Origin: Adiantum capillus-veneris
Taxonomy: Eukaryota; Streptophyta; Polypodiopsida; Polypodiales; Pteridaceae
DNA: 64,000 nucleotides
Assembly: GCA_014529385.2 (NCBI GenBank)
Contig: CM043942.1
Span: 106,779,141 to 106,843,140 of the forward strand
Reading direction: 5' to 3'
Positions within the stretch are counted from its first letter, which is position 1; every line of letters starts with the position of its first letter. This document shows, piece by piece, positions 42,901-53,320 of the stretch. Below the pieces are notes generated by a model. That model did not search any database. It worked only from the letters and a program-made list of their open reading frames with translations, and was not told where the DNA came from. The translations under genes and the position numbers were made by a program.

Positions 42901-43594
42901 TAGGGTGGAACGGATTGACAAAAAGCGTTTTACACAAGATTGTGGAATCTTGGCAAAATTTGAACAGTGTATAGTCCACTGATGCAAATCCTGTGGTGGC
43001 GGAACTCACTTACTTCGGCACGCTACAAGAGATTTTGAGGATCGATTATAGAGGATTTTTTGTTGACTTGTTCGACGTGCAATGGTTCAAGATAAACTTG
43101 GAGGGTCGCAACGCTACTGTGCGTAGAGGAGAGTCTGGTTTCCCTGAGGTGGATTCAACTAAAAATTGGACTGACCTAAGAGACACTTTTGTACTACCCG
43201 AGCATTGTGAGCAAGTAAGTCTGTAAATATTTAACATCCAATTTTAGAAGTTATGTGCTTGGAAGATCTCATGGAAGTTATCTGGCAGGTGATATTTCAT
43301 CCTACAAAGTCTGCATCAAACTAGTGGTACGTCATAGAGGTAGCCCCTCGTAGTGCACGGACGTATGAGGGCTACCATGTGCCAATCACAGTGGCATCAA
43401 TGGACGAGATCAAAGAAGATGCTCAGTCAAAAGCCGCTAAGGTGGTGCCAGACAAGCATCAAGATGCTACTCTCTATGGGGTGCATGCAAAGGATCTACA
43501 AAATGAAATGGAGGACATCTGCCTAAACGGAGAGCTCTATATAGACATAGGGAGTTATGCTGAGCTATGCGAGGATGAGAGAGAGACCTCTTAA
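39967..43594 (+). pseudogene. CACTA transposase, TNP2-like (broken)
   Basis: Exon 1 (about 39,967-40,438) ends TTLF; the intron 40,439-40,539 has CAG|GTGATC and TGTGTAG, and splicing keeps the frame. Exon 2 (40,540 on) carries the Transposase_21 core: LGMDYNSIHACPNDCILFRG, CPKCDSERYR, KVLRHFSLLP, LAMDGVNPFG, YSVWPIVIVNYNIPPW, LSLIMPG and MWTMHDYLG. A further intron is likely near 41,280-41,350, then YRACVTCGPRLNAR, YKGHQAYL and LPYW...NHFLDPMHIFKNV. The domain after it (DUF4218-like) is decayed: HLLVHIVDEVEIAGTIHSRW and KARPEGSMAEGWL (42,210-42,370). A DUF4216-like part (43,000-43,226: LTYFGTLQEILRIDYRG) and an acidic tail end at 43,594. Several stops and frame changes lie between 41,350 and 42,990. 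The family cuts and transfers CACTA ends. Confidence 0.88.
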
Positions 43595-43679
43595 AGCCAT
43601 AAACATTGTATTTGAACAATTTTGCTCCGTTTTATAATATATATTGTATTCACGTGGCTTTTTTGTCCATTCCTGTTGA

Positions 43680-44997
43680 TGCGGGCTTTTCACAAGCCAA
43701 GCTCCCATACCCCTCTTCTCTCGTCCCCACCCCATGAAAACCCCCTCTTAGGGAGGGAGTGATAAAAGGCATTGGAAAAAGTAAGAAAAAAATAAAGTAT
43801 GATTATGTAAATATATAAGAAAGGTAAAATAGGCCACCTCATGCCTGCGGGGTAGCCCATCCCCACCTTGCCTCCTTTTTCTTCACTGTTGCCCCGCCGG
43901 GTGTCCCTTTTCCTCTCCTCCACTCAAAAGGTCAACCCCCTCTCTCTTCCCCTTGTCCTTTCTCCTTTCTCTCTCCCCTCAAGCTACCCCACCTCTCACC
44001 AATAATACATTATAACTCACCAATAATGCACCCTAACTCACATGCCACTTACCCTATCTTCCAAAATAGTATACCCCACCACCTCTTTCTCTCTCCTATC
44101 ATATCCCATGACCCAAATACCACCCTCTCTCTCTAAAGGGCGCCATGTCTCTTGTCTTGTAGCTAAATAACCTCCCCCACACTCACACACACTCAGTTTC
44201 ACTGAAAAAGGTGCCCAAAGACCCATCCCCACCCGGTGGTTACCTGATTTTTCTTGTGTTCACACACATCTGCACACAGATTCACCTCTGAACACACTCC
44301 CCTCTCTCCCCTCTTATAATTACTTTATTCTCCATGTCACCTCTCACTTTTTTTCATCAACCCATCTCTCTCTCTTAGTCTCTCTCTCATGAGACTGCTG
44401 TTTTGGCACATATACACACAGCCAGACAAGTGGGGCCCACAGTTACATGGCCTATGTAGATAATGATTTCTTCATTTCTAAATTCTAGAATTTCTCCCCC
44501 CTCCTCCCCTATATAAAGAGGGGTCACCATCCCACTAAGGACACACACACCATCACCAAAGAGTACACTATGCACTGTGTGTGCCTAGTGCACACACACA
44601 CACCCACACCATCACCATCACCATCACCGCAATCACCATGCTCGTCTTAAGCATGACCTCTACACCCTTGGGATATGGAAGATGAAGGGAAACTAAATGA
44701 AGGATGATGGCCGTAACCCTCATGCGAGTCTTCGCCATCAACTCCCACCTATCCACCATGTGCTCTACCACGCTCTCCCTTCTCATTCCCCTACCCTATG
44801 CTCCCCATTTCATCGCCTTATTCTCTAAATAAAGCTTGAGGTTTTGTGAGTATTTTTTCTTGCAATGTTTTGCCCATGTGAGGTGTGCGGAATCGCCACC
44901 TAGTCTTGTGTTTGGAGTGAGCTTGTGTATGTGTGAAGGGTGTGCGGATTCGCCATCCTTTTGTGGTGCCTAAGTACTAAGCCGTTATACCCCCTCC

Positions 44998-45028
<31 letters not shown>

Positions 45029-45240
45029 ACTTGATCTCATTCCCTTTCCTCTTCATCATTGCTCCCAAGAATCCATCTCTCTTGGATGAAAACTTTGTTA
45101 TGGTGGTGTGTTGTTTGCGTCCTAGCCGCTGAAGCTAGGTGGTGCCCCCTGTTTGCTTTACCATGACAGGCTCGAGGTAGCCATTCGGTCCCCGGTGTTT
45201 TAGTGGCCGTTGGGGTTCGGGGTTTGCTTTGCTCTCGTCA
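43680..45240 (+). repeat. Tat 5' LTR
   Basis: 1561 bp, strongly pyrimidine-rich, begins TGCGGGCTTTT and ends CTCGTCA. It contains a TATA box (44510-44517), an AATAAA signal (44828-44833) and a (CT)n run near 45,005-45,028. Confidence 0.95.
44510..44517 (+). promoter_or_regulatory. LTR TATA box
   Basis: TATATAAA followed by GAGGGGTC. The same box is kept in the 3' LTR at 52189-52196. AATAAA follows about 310 bp later in both LTRs, so transcription start (U3/R border) probably lies about 30 bp downstream of the TATA box. Confidence 0.7.
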
Positions 45241-45242
45241 TT

Positions 45243-45260
45243 TGGTGCCCCCACTGAGGA
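45243..45260 (+). other. Tat primer-binding site
   Basis: TGGTGCCCCCACTGAGGA begins 2 nt after the LTR. The TGG start matches a tRNA CCA end. The tRNA identity is not recognised. Confidence 0.7.
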
Positions 45261-45313
45261 TCTTTTCATGAAACCCTTCAGTTTACAAGACTGAAACCCC
45301 TAAACTATTGTGA

Positions 45314-45577
45314 ATGGATGAATGGCTAGCAGGATTTGCTAATTGGACGACAGAAGAAGAAGAGCTCCAAGCACAACTAGACGAACTCCGCATCTCCATC
45401 GAAGCTCGAGTGCCAGGCGAAATGGTAATCGATTTGCAGTGGGAGAGTCAACCAACACGCCAAACCCAATGGATATACATAGGCCAAGTGCCAAGAAGAA
45501 GAAGGAGAAGGTCGAAACCATGTCCGCAACCTACAACCAACCCACAACAACAAAATGGAAGGAGCTCTACACAATAG
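45314..45577 (+). CDS. Leader ORF upstream of gag
   Basis: 87 codons starting MDEWLAGFANWTTEEEELQ, with an acidic/helical start and a basic middle (PRRRRRRSKPCPQP). Its start is conserved in the Ty3 fragment at 13,961, at the same distance from the PBS. Some Tat/Ogre elements carry an extra ORF before gag, and this may be a reduced version. Two other short frames (45555-45779 and 45797-46015) follow before gag and could be broken parts of one longer leader ORF. Function unknown. Confidence 0.5.
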   Translation: MDEWLAGFANWTTEEEELQAQLDELRISIEARVPGEMVIDLQWESQPTRQTQWIYIGQVPRRRRRRSKPCPQPTTNPQQQNGRSSTQ

Positions 45578-46100
45578 AGAATCAACACTATTCTACTTTG
45601 AGAATCGGGTAACTCAAGTCACCGAGGTAATTATCACAGTCAGTTTTCAAGTCACACCTGATGCTGCAGCACAGATAACGGAATCATTGGCTCACACTCT
45701 CACTAGAGAAACTAGGGATCTACTGAGTTTGTTTCAGGAAAGAACACCACCCTCTCCCACAAGCTTGGACAGTGACTAAGCACCTCTAAGCTTCACATGA
45801 ATCGGTACAACCTACCTCACGACAGATCACACATACCAACACGTGTACGCTCAATCAAGGTAATACTGGATTTGAAGGCTCACTACCAGCACGTCATTGA
45901 CACCATGCTGGGTGGGGAGCGATTTTTAAAGGTTCTGGCATCAGATCAACCATTTGTCCTACCTTTGGTACAAGGCAATGTACCGTTTGAAGTTTTAATC
46001 TATGTCCTAGTATAAGAGGGTATACACGCCTCCTTGTAAAGAAGAAAAAAAAACTTTTGCAAGTTAAGCAGTGTGTCTTTCTAGCTCTCTCTCAGTAATC

Positions 46101-46901
46101 ATGGCAAGTGTAGCATTTCCAACATTTAAAGGAAAGAAGGGGGAGGATTTGGTAACAGACTTCCTAGATGACTTTGAAGTAGCATGTGTAGTGAGCAACA
46201 AAGATACGGATGAATCCCAGGTTAGAATCTTTAAGCATCTCATGAAGCTAGAAGCTAGATCATGGTACAATGCACTTCCACAAGCAACCAAGGATGACTG
46301 GGAACCCTTAAAAACCGCTTTTAAGAGGCGCTTTGGGGGAGGTACCACTTCAAAAAAGTTGTGGGACAAGTTGAGAGACTTGAAGCAGGAGGGTCTTTTA
46401 CAATATGCCACCTATGAGTCCAAATTTGTGGATTTGTGGGAACGGTGGGTTGAGTCACTAGCAAGGGGGGAAGCCGCACCCGATTTCCTAAAAAAAGATC
46501 AGTTCACGCATGGCTTATGGCCGCTTCTCAAGGAGAAGGTGAAAGGTAGATTCCCGGCTACGTACGAGTTAGCCGTTGAAATTGCTCGCCTTAAGGACAA
46601 GAAGCTGCGAATGAAAGCCAAAGAAACCGAGTCAACAGAAACAGCAACATCACGTCGACCAGCAACTACAACAACCACCATTCCACCACCACCACCGGCT
46701 CTTGGGGTAAGAGATGACCAACAAGATATGTTGGGCCATATTACTGACCAACTGCAGAATTTGTCTGTCCACTTAATACAAGAAGGGAGGAGTCAAGAAA
46801 GAGATCAAGACCCTGGAAGAGCACGACTACAAAACAGGGAGTATCATTGCTACAACTGCGGAGAAGACGGTCACGGTATGTACTACTGTCCCAAACCATG
46901 A
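46101..46901 (+). CDS. Tat gag
   Basis: 266 residues from ATG 46101 (MASVAFPTFKGKKGEDLV). The capsid-like retrotransposon gag region has RIFKHLMKLEARSWYNAL, DWEPLKTAFKRRFG and LRDLKQ (residues about 30-130). A Pro/Thr-rich linker follows (TTTTTIPPPPPA), and near the C-terminus is the CX2CX4HX4C knuckle CYNCGEDGHGMYYC. A TGA stop (46899-46901) comes right after the knuckle, and the protease frame continues in the same frame beyond it. Gag forms the particle and binds element RNA. It looks intact. Confidence 0.88.
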   Translation: MASVAFPTFKGKKGEDLVTDFLDDFEVACVVSNKDTDESQVRIFKHLMKLEARSWYNALPQATKDDWEPLKTAFKRRFGGGTTSKKLWDKLRDLKQEGLLQYATYESKFVDLWERWVESLARGEAAPDFLKKDQFTHGLWPLLKEKVKGRFPATYELAVEIARLKDKKLRMKAKETESTETATSRRPATTTTTIPPPPPALGVRDDQQDMLGHITDQLQNLSVHLIQEGRSQERDQDPGRARLQNREYHCYNCGEDGHGMYYCPKP

Positions 46902-48161
46902 CAAAACTATAATAGAGGAGGTAGGAGGAACCAATTGTCACCCCCTAGAGAAAGAACACCCCCACCCCAAGCACCAACCCCACCAACACAAATTCTACGT
47001 CCACCCGAGACACCACTACAAGCATCCATTCCACCTCTTCCACCACCTGATTGCCCTGTAAACATCATAAGGCTAGAAGAGAAAGGAAAAGCCGTAGTAG
47101 TGGATCCACCTAGAGCAAAGGAGAGGGACAAGGGTAAGGAGAAGGAAACCTTTTTAGAACCACTTGAAGCCATGATTGTGAAAAGAGCTAGGAGGGAGAA
47201 AGCTACACAATCAGATGATGAGAGAAGCATGAGAGGAGAAACTAGCAAGAGGCCATCCAGGCCACGACGAAAATTGGGCATCACCGACTTCCAGCTAGGG
47301 GAAAGTTCTAAGCCCTATGATCTAACATTGGATGTGGCAAAGCAAGGACCGAAGATTACATGGCCGCAGCTGCTACATCTTGCACCAAAAGTAAGGCGAC
47401 AATGGTTTAAAATGGTAAGTACAAGACGCTCCAAAACAAAGGTAGCCGGAGCAATTTCGGGATGCAACATGGATGACATCCTTCCAATTATCGACGTAAA
47501 CATAAAAGGAAAGAGGGTTGGAAACACCTACATTGATGGAGGTGCACAAATCTGTGTAATGATCGAAGCTATGATGCTTCGATTAGGGCTCGAGGTTGAC
47601 AAGCCTTCTCCATGCAAGGCAAAGATGGCAAACAACGCAAAAGTAAAGTGTGTGGGTGTGGTAAGTGCCGTGAAAATCAAAGCTTTCAACACTGAGGTAG
47701 AGGTAGATGTTTTTGTAATTCCTACTAAGGGGGAGGGCTATCCACTAATTTTGGGAAGGCCATGGTTGATGGCCATGAAGGCAAAACAGGACTGGGGTAC
47801 TGGCCTTCTACGCATGACCGGTAAGAAAGGGGAGACAATCTACTACGACATGAGGATTGGCAAGCAGAAGCAAATGAATTTGGAAACATCGGCAAATGAA
47901 ACCACTAGCGAATCTTCCAGTTCTGAGGAGGAGACCACATCCACCGACGAAAGTGACAGTTCCATTGATGTGATGGGTATCATTATGAAGGATCCACAAA
48001 GGGTAAGCACAACTGGTGATCCATCACCAAAAGGGAAACCCAATGAAGAGGAGAGAAAATCACATGGCCTAGGAGGAAGTAGGTTGAAGGGTATGTTGTC
48101 TACGGAATTAACACTTGAGGAGAAAGATAGTTTTTTGCAAATGTTGATGGGACAACTATGA
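46902..48161 (+). CDS. Tat protease region
   Basis: Same frame as gag after the TGA. First ATG is at 46935, but codons are open from 46902. A Pro-rich and then charged linker is followed by the retropepsin at residues about 190-290: NTYIDGGAQICVM (catalytic Asp in DGG form), AKMANNAKVKCVG, VDVFVIPTKGEGYPLILGRP and WLMAMKAKQDW. A Ser/Glu-rich segment follows. The ORF ends with TGA at 48159-48161, while the RT frame overlaps at +1 (open in that frame from before 48151). It cleaves the polyprotein. Confidence 0.85.
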   Translation, partial: QNYNRGGRRNQLSPPRERTPPPQAPTPPTQILRPPETPLQASIPPLPPPDCPVNIIRLEEKGKAVVVDPPRAKERDKGKEKETFLEPLEAMIVKRARREKATQSDDERSMRGETSKRPSRPRRKLGITDFQLGESSKPYDLTLDVAKQGPKITWPQLLHLAPKVRRQWFKMVSTRRSKTKVAGAISGCNMDDILPIIDVNIKGKRVGNTYIDGGAQICVMIEAMMLRLGLEVDKPSPCKAKMANNAKVKCVGVVSAVKIKAFNTEVEVDVFVIPTKGEGYPLILGRPWLMAMKAKQDWGTGLLRMTGKKGETIYYDMRIGKQKQMNLETSANETTSESSSSEEETTSTDESDSSIDVMGIIMKDPQRVSTTGDPSPKGKPNEEERKSHGLGGSRLKGMLSTELTLEEKDSFLQMLMGQL

Positions 48162-49932
48162 AAGAATCACAGACATTACAGTGGTGGAACATCATATTAA
48201 GCTGAAGGAAGGGGTAAAACCAGTTGTGCAAAAGCTACGACGACTGGGGGTCATACAAGAAAAGGCACTCTTGGCCGAGGTAAGGAAACTGCTGGAGGCG
48301 GGATTCATCTATCCTGTAGATGACTCAGAATGGGTGTCACCCGTAGTGGTGACGCCTAAAAAGAATGGTAAGTGGAGGGTCTGTGTTGACTACAAACCAC
48401 TAAATGCAGCTACAAAGAGAGACCACTTTCCTCTCCCTTTCTTGGATGAAATTCTGAATGAAGTAGCGGGTTTTGAATGCTATACCGTCTGTGATGGTTA
48501 TTCAGGATACTTTCAAATACGCATAGCCTTGGAAGATCAGCTAAAAACCACTTTTATCACGCCATGGGGTTGTTTTGTATACAGGGTTATGCCATTTGGT
48601 CTCACAAATGCACCTGCCACATTCCAAAGATATGTCACATATGTTTTTCAACCGTTCTTTGGAACATCCATAAGAGTGTTCATTGATGATTTTTGTATAT
48701 ATAGATCCCGTATTTCACATTTAGAAAAGGTAACTGAAGGTTTGGCCAGGTTGCAGAGCCTAGGTGGGCAATTAAATGTGGATAAATGTCACATTGGGGA
48801 GAGTAAAGTCATTCTACTAGGCCATGAAATTTCAGCAAGAGGTATCAACGCCGACCCAAGTAAGGTGTTCGCACTCATAGCCCTACCTTCACCAATGACC
48901 GCATGTCAACTGGTCTCTTTTCTACAGAAGGTGAGGTACTTAAGTAGATTCATACATCTACTATCACAACTTGTTCTACCACTGCAACAACTCACTCAAA
49001 GATCAACTTTCACTTGGGATGAGGAAAGCGAACATCACTACAACAAGGTAAAGGAGGTCTTAGCCACTCTGCCAACTATCTCACCACCTAAGTGGGATGA
49101 AAAATTCTATGTCACCTCAAGTGTTGGTGATGACTCATTGGGGGCTGTGCTACTCCAAAAGGATACGACAACATCTTTCATGAGGCCAATCTACTTCTCT
49201 AGTCGAATGATGACAACAGGAGAGAAAGGTTTCACCCATGTGGAACACTTAGTCCTAGCTCTTAGATTTGCAACTACAAAGTTTAGGTCATATTTACTGC
49301 CTAAGCAATTTGTGATTCTAACAACGGATGAAATATTTCCCTATGTTGTACAATACATGGATGTGTCTGCTAGAATTACTAAATGGCTAGTTCGTCTGCA
49401 AGAGTTTGACTACACGGTACAGGTAGAAAGCACGACAAGGGCAAGTTTGGGGGGACTCATGACCTACCAAGTATTTGAAAGGAAGGAGAAGCAATCTAAG
49501 GAAGGAGAAGTCCGATTACCTCCAGTACCACCGATGGTAGAAGGAGCATACTCTCTCTACTTTGATGGAGCCTACAAGCGAGCGTCCGACAAAGCAGCTG
49601 CAGGCATAGTGGTCTTTGATGACAAAGGGACAAAGGTATTTTCGTTGGGCCAATTGTTAGATTCACATTCTAACAATGAAGCTGAGTATGCAGCACTAAC
49701 CAAGGGTCTACAATGGTGCGTCTCACAAGGTGTACAACGCCTTAATGTATTTGGGGATGCTCTACTTCTGGTAAGGCAAGTAAATGGAGCATGGACATGC
49801 AAGAATCTTAGTTTAAGGACTCACTTAAGTGGTGTAAAAACCTTGTTGGGTAAGTTTGAAGAAATTCAAATACACCATATCCCAAGGGCTCAAAACCAAG
49901 AAGCAGATACCCTAGCAAGTGAAAGACTATAG
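48151..49932 (+). CDS. Tat reverse transcriptase with dual RNase H
   Basis: Open from before the GTG at 48181, in +1 frame relative to protease. RT: GFIYPVDDSEWVSPVVVTPK, KNGKWRVCVDYKPLNAAT, CDGYSGYFQI, MPFGLTNAPATFQRY and the active site VFIDDF (FIDD). First RNase H near residues 310-430: FYVTSSVGDDSLGAVLLQ and RITKWLVRLQEFDY. Second, archaeal-type RNase H from about residue 455: YSLYFDGAYKRAS, NNEAEYAALTKGLQ, VFGDALLLVRQV and IHHIPRAQNQEADTLA. It converts element RNA to DNA. All catalytic blocks are present, without internal stops. The frame ends at TAG 49930-49932, with integrase continuing in frame after it. Confidence 0.92.
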   Translation, partial: DNYERITDITVVEHHIKLKEGVKPVVQKLRRLGVIQEKALLAEVRKLLEAGFIYPVDDSEWVSPVVVTPKKNGKWRVCVDYKPLNAATKRDHFPLPFLDEILNEVAGFECYTVCDGYSGYFQIRIALEDQLKTTFITPWGCFVYRVMPFGLTNAPATFQRYVTYVFQPFFGTSIRVFIDDFCIYRSRISHLEKVTEGLARLQSLGGQLNVDKCHIGESKVILLGHEISARGINADPSKVFALIALPSPMTACQLVSFLQKVRYLSRFIHLLSQLVLPLQQLTQRSTFTWDEESEHHYNKVKEVLATLPTISPPKWDEKFYVTSSVGDDSLGAVLLQKDTTTSFMRPIYFSSRMMTTGEKGFTHVEHLVLALRFATTKFRSYLLPKQFVILTTDEIFPYVVQYMDVSARITKWLVRLQEFDYTVQVESTTRASLGGLMTYQVFERKEKQSKEGEVRLPPVPPMVEGAYSLYFDGAYKRASDKAAAGIVVFDDKGTKVFSLGQLLDSHSNNEAEYAALTKGLQWCVSQGVQRLNVFGDALLLVRQVNGAWTCKNLSLRTHLSGVKTLLGKFEEIQIHHIPRAQNQEADTLASERL

Positions 49933-51327
49933 GAAGTGGTGGTTGGAGCAATAAAACTAAAGCTCCCTCTATTTCAAGGAAGTGATGCCTTGCCTGACAT
50001 CATGCATTTTTTGGAAACAGGGGAATGCCCATCAGATTTAACAAAGGGACAGAAGCAATGGCTGACGCGGAAGGCCACAAGGTATCGACTCATCAATGAC
50101 GGTTTGTACTGTAAGGGTAAGGAACAAATACTCAGGAAGGTCCCTCTCTCTCAGAAAATCACGGGAGTAATTGCTAGTTGTCACGACGGGGTTTGTGGTG
50201 GTCACTTTGCCCTAGACATAACAAGTAGGAAAATCTTGCAGGCAGGCTTCATATGGCCTAGCCTCAACCGTGATGTACACCACTGGTGCAAAACGTGTAA
50301 GTTGTGTCAAAAGGCCGGCACTAGGTCACTTATGCCTGAACCACAGACACCTATTCTCTCATATGGCCCATTTGAAAAATGGGGTATTGATGCCATTGGG
50401 CCATTACCTAGGGCCAACTCAGGAAAATTCTACATTATCATGGGGGTCGACTACATGACTAAATGGGCAGAGGCTACAGCCACCACTAGAATCACAGCGG
50501 TAGAGGTAGCTAAATTTATCTACGAGCACATATGCTGTAGGTTTGGCACACCTTTAGAGATCATCTCTGATAGAGGGCCAGGTTTCAGAGCAGACTTGGT
50601 AGGAGAATTAATGCAGAAATTGGGCATTACAAGGAGGCACTTTTCACCATATTACCCTCAATGTAATGGCCTAGTTGAAAAGGTAAATGGAATGGTTTCT
50701 AAAATTATTACCAAGCAGGTAAACAATCATCCTGGAGACTGGGATAAGTATCTACTACCAGCTTTATGGGCCTACAGAACTTCATTTCGTACATCCTTGG
50801 GATTCACACCGTATCATCTAGTATTTGGTAAGGAAGCAATCTTGCCCATTGAAGTGCAACTGCAAAGTCTCAGAGTAATGGCAAGCCAACTTCAACAACC
50901 CAACATGCATTTGAGAGATCACATCATCAACTTGGAAAGACTGCAGCTAGACAGAGAAGAAGCAATAAATTATTATGCAGCACAAGCAGAGCATAGACGG
51001 CTTAGCTTTAACGAGCATCTCCGGAAAAAAGAATTGAAGAAAGGAATGTTGGTGCTCCGCTACGACAATCGCTTTGACACGCGCAAGGATAAGAAACTCC
51101 TGCTCCGATGGGAAGGCCCTTTCATCATCAGGAAAAAGTATGCCAATGGAAGCTACCAGCTTATGGAGGCTGATGGAAAACTTCATAAAACCAGGGTAAA
51201 TGGTTGGCGACTTAAACCTTATTTTATTCGATTTGACCAGGCTCCACCAATTGACATTCCAGATGAGGACACACCATCAGCCGCCACCTCTGACGATAAT
51301 GATCAAACAGATGAGCTAGAGACATGA
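49933..51327 (+). CDS. Tat integrase
   Basis: Continues in frame after the TAG. The first possible start here is GTG/ATG-poor (49936 GTG), so it is probably made as part of a polyprotein or by readthrough. The zinc domain has HDGVCGGHFA and CKTCKLCQKAG (HHCC type, one His pair at unusual spacing). The core has GIDAIGPLP, SDRGPGFRAD and GLVEKVNG (D, D, E). The C-terminal GPF/Y-like module has LLLRWEGPFIIRKKYANGSYQL. There is no chromodomain, as expected for Tat. It ends at TGA 51325-51327. Confidence 0.9.
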   Translation, partial: EVVVGAIKLKLPLFQGSDALPDIMHFLETGECPSDLTKGQKQWLTRKATRYRLINDGLYCKGKEQILRKVPLSQKITGVIASCHDGVCGGHFALDITSRKILQAGFIWPSLNRDVHHWCKTCKLCQKAGTRSLMPEPQTPILSYGPFEKWGIDAIGPLPRANSGKFYIIMGVDYMTKWAEATATTRITAVEVAKFIYEHICCRFGTPLEIISDRGPGFRADLVGELMQKLGITRRHFSPYYPQCNGLVEKVNGMVSKIITKQVNNHPGDWDKYLLPALWAYRTSFRTSLGFTPYHLVFGKEAILPIEVQLQSLRVMASQLQQPNMHLRDHIINLERLQLDREEAINYYAAQAEHRRLSFNEHLRKKELKKGMLVLRYDNRFDTRKDKKLLLRWEGPFIIRKKYANGSYQLMEADGKLHKTRVNGWRLKPYFIRFDQAPPIDIPDEDTPSAATSDDNDQTDELET

Positions 51328-51339
51328 ATGCCTCTAGCC

Positions 51340-51351
51340 AAAAGGGGAGGG
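51340..51351 (+). other. Tat polypurine tract
   Basis: AAAAGGGGAGGG, 7 nt before the 3' LTR start. Confidence 0.85.
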
Positions 51352-51358
51352 CTAACGA

Positions 51359-52670
51359 TGGGGGCTTTTGACAAGCCAAGCTCCCATACCCCTCTTCTCT
51401 CGTCTCCACCCCATGAAAACCCCCTCTTAGGGAGGGAGTGATAAAAGGCATTGGAAAAAGTAAGAAAAAAATAAAGTATGATTATGTAAATATATAAGAA
51501 AGGTAAAATAGGCCACCTCATGCCTGCGGGGTAGCCCATCCCCACCTTGCCTCCTTTTTCTTCACTGTTGCCCCGCCGTGTGTCCCTTTTCCTCTCCTCC
51601 ACTCAAAAGGTCAACCCCCTCTCTCTTCCCCTTGTCCTTTCTCCTTTCTCTCTCCCCTCAAGCTACCCCACCTCTCACCAATAATGCATTATAACTCACC
51701 AATAATGCACCCTAACTCACATGCAACTTACCCTATCTTCCAAAATAGTATACCCCACCCCCTCTTTCTCTCTCCTATCATATCCCATGACCCAAATACC
51801 CCCCTCTCTCTCTAAAGGGCGCCATGTCTCTTGTCTTGTAGCTAAATAACCTCCCTCACACTCACACACACTCAGTTTCACTGAAAAAGGTGCCCAAAGA
51901 CCCATCCCCACCCGGCGGTTACCTGATTTTTCTTGTGTTCACACACATCTGCACACAGATTCACCTCTGAACACACTCCCCTCTCTCCCCTCTTATAATT
52001 ACTTTATTCTCCATGTCACCTCTCACTTTTTTTCATCAACCCATCTCTCTCTCTTAGTCTCTCTCTCATGAGACTGCTGTTCTGACACATATACACACAG
52101 CCAGACAAGTGGGGCCCACAGTCACATGGCCTATGTAGATAATGATTTCTTCATTTCTAAATTCTAGAATTTCTCCCCCCTCCTCCCCTATATAAAGAGG
52201 GGTCACCATCACACTAAGGACACACACACCATCACCAAAGAGTACAGTATGCACTGTGTGTGCCTAGTGCACACACACACATCCACACCATCACCACCAC
52301 CATCACCGCAATCACCATGCTCGTCTTAAGCATGACCTCTACACCCTTGGGCTATGGAAGATGAAGGAAAACTAAATGAAGGATGATGGCCGTAACCCTC
52401 ATGCGAGTCTTCGCCATCAACTCCCACCTAACCGCCATGTGCTCTACCACGCTCTCCCTTCTCATTCCCCTACCCTATGCTCCCCATTTCATCGCCTTAT
52501 TCTCTAAATAAAGCTTGAGGTTTTGTGAGTATTTTTTCTTGCAATGTTTTGCCCATGTGAGGTGTGCGGAATCTCCACCTAGTTTTGTGTTTGGAGTGAG
52601 CTTGTGTATGTGTGAAGGGTGTGCGGATTCGCCATCCTTTTGTGGTACCTAAGTACTAAGCCGCTATACT

Positions 52671-52713
<43 letters not shown>

Positions 52714-52925
52714 ACTTGATCTCATTCCCTTTCCTCTTCATCATTGCTCCCAAGCATCCATCTCTCTTGGATGAAAACTTTGTTATGGTGGTGTGTTGTT
52801 TGCGTCTTAGCCGCTGAAGCTAGGTGGTGCCTACTGTTTGCTTTACCATGACAGGCTTGAGGTAGCCATTCGGTCCCCGGTGTTTTAGAGGCCGTCGGGG
52901 TTCGGGGTTCGCTTTGCTCCCGTCA
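51359..52925 (+). repeat. Tat 3' LTR
   Basis: 1567 bp, TG...TCA. It has the same TATA box (52189-52196) and AATAAA as the 5' LTR, and a longer (CT)n near 52,676-52,711 accounts for the length difference. Confidence 0.95.
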
Positions 52926-53134
52926 CTGTCTATCTGCTATACTTGAGAAATTTAAATTGTGTTTAATCGTCATTGCTTCCACTCCAGGTATGCTCCTTCC
53001 CTCTCCTTCCTCTCATGTCCGCCTTGCTGGGGCGAGCACTATTGCTGCCATGATCACTCATACTGATGGAGTCCGAGAATCTGCAACCGCCCAAGAATAT
53101 AGAAACTTGCATATACAAAATAGATTAGACATAC

Positions 53135-53173
<39 letters not shown>

Positions 53174-53320
53174 TAGATAAAGATCTGTTGCAAGTAATCA
53201 AGAATACTATGGCAAATAGAAAAGAAATTTAATTTATGACTGAAGTGTCTTGTCACAGCTACATATAAAAGGCATGTTGTCCAAGACATAGCTTTTACAA
53301 TATACGTAGAATGCACACGA
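52926..53320. other. CACTA interior between insertions
   Basis: It contains (CT)n at about 53,142-53,169 and no recognised gene. Confidence 0.55.

Larger units (their letters stand above)
43680..52925 (+). mobile_element. Ty3/gypsy retrotransposon, Tat lineage
   Basis: 9246 bp inserted in the CACTA element. LTRs are 43680-45240 and 51359-52925 (TG...TCA). By eye they differ at about 35 positions plus CT-run length, roughly 2%. The order is PBS, leader ORFs, gag, protease, RT, RNase H, a second (archaeal-type) RNase H, integrase and polypurine tract. A dual RNase H before integrase is the hallmark of the Tat/Ogre/Retand branch. A target duplication is not clean: CTGTT (43673-43677) against CTGTC (52926-52930) is the nearest. 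Confidence 0.95.

Noticed and set aside
43673-43679. Target-site duplication of the Tat element (CTGTT against CTGTC)
   Set aside because: Only 4 of 5 bases match and it would need a shifted LTR start; kept as unresolved.
43690-44786. ORFs within the Tat LTR, repeated at 51303-52254
   Set aside because: Present in both LTRs, low complexity, and not matching any known LTR-encoded protein; treated as noncoding LTR.
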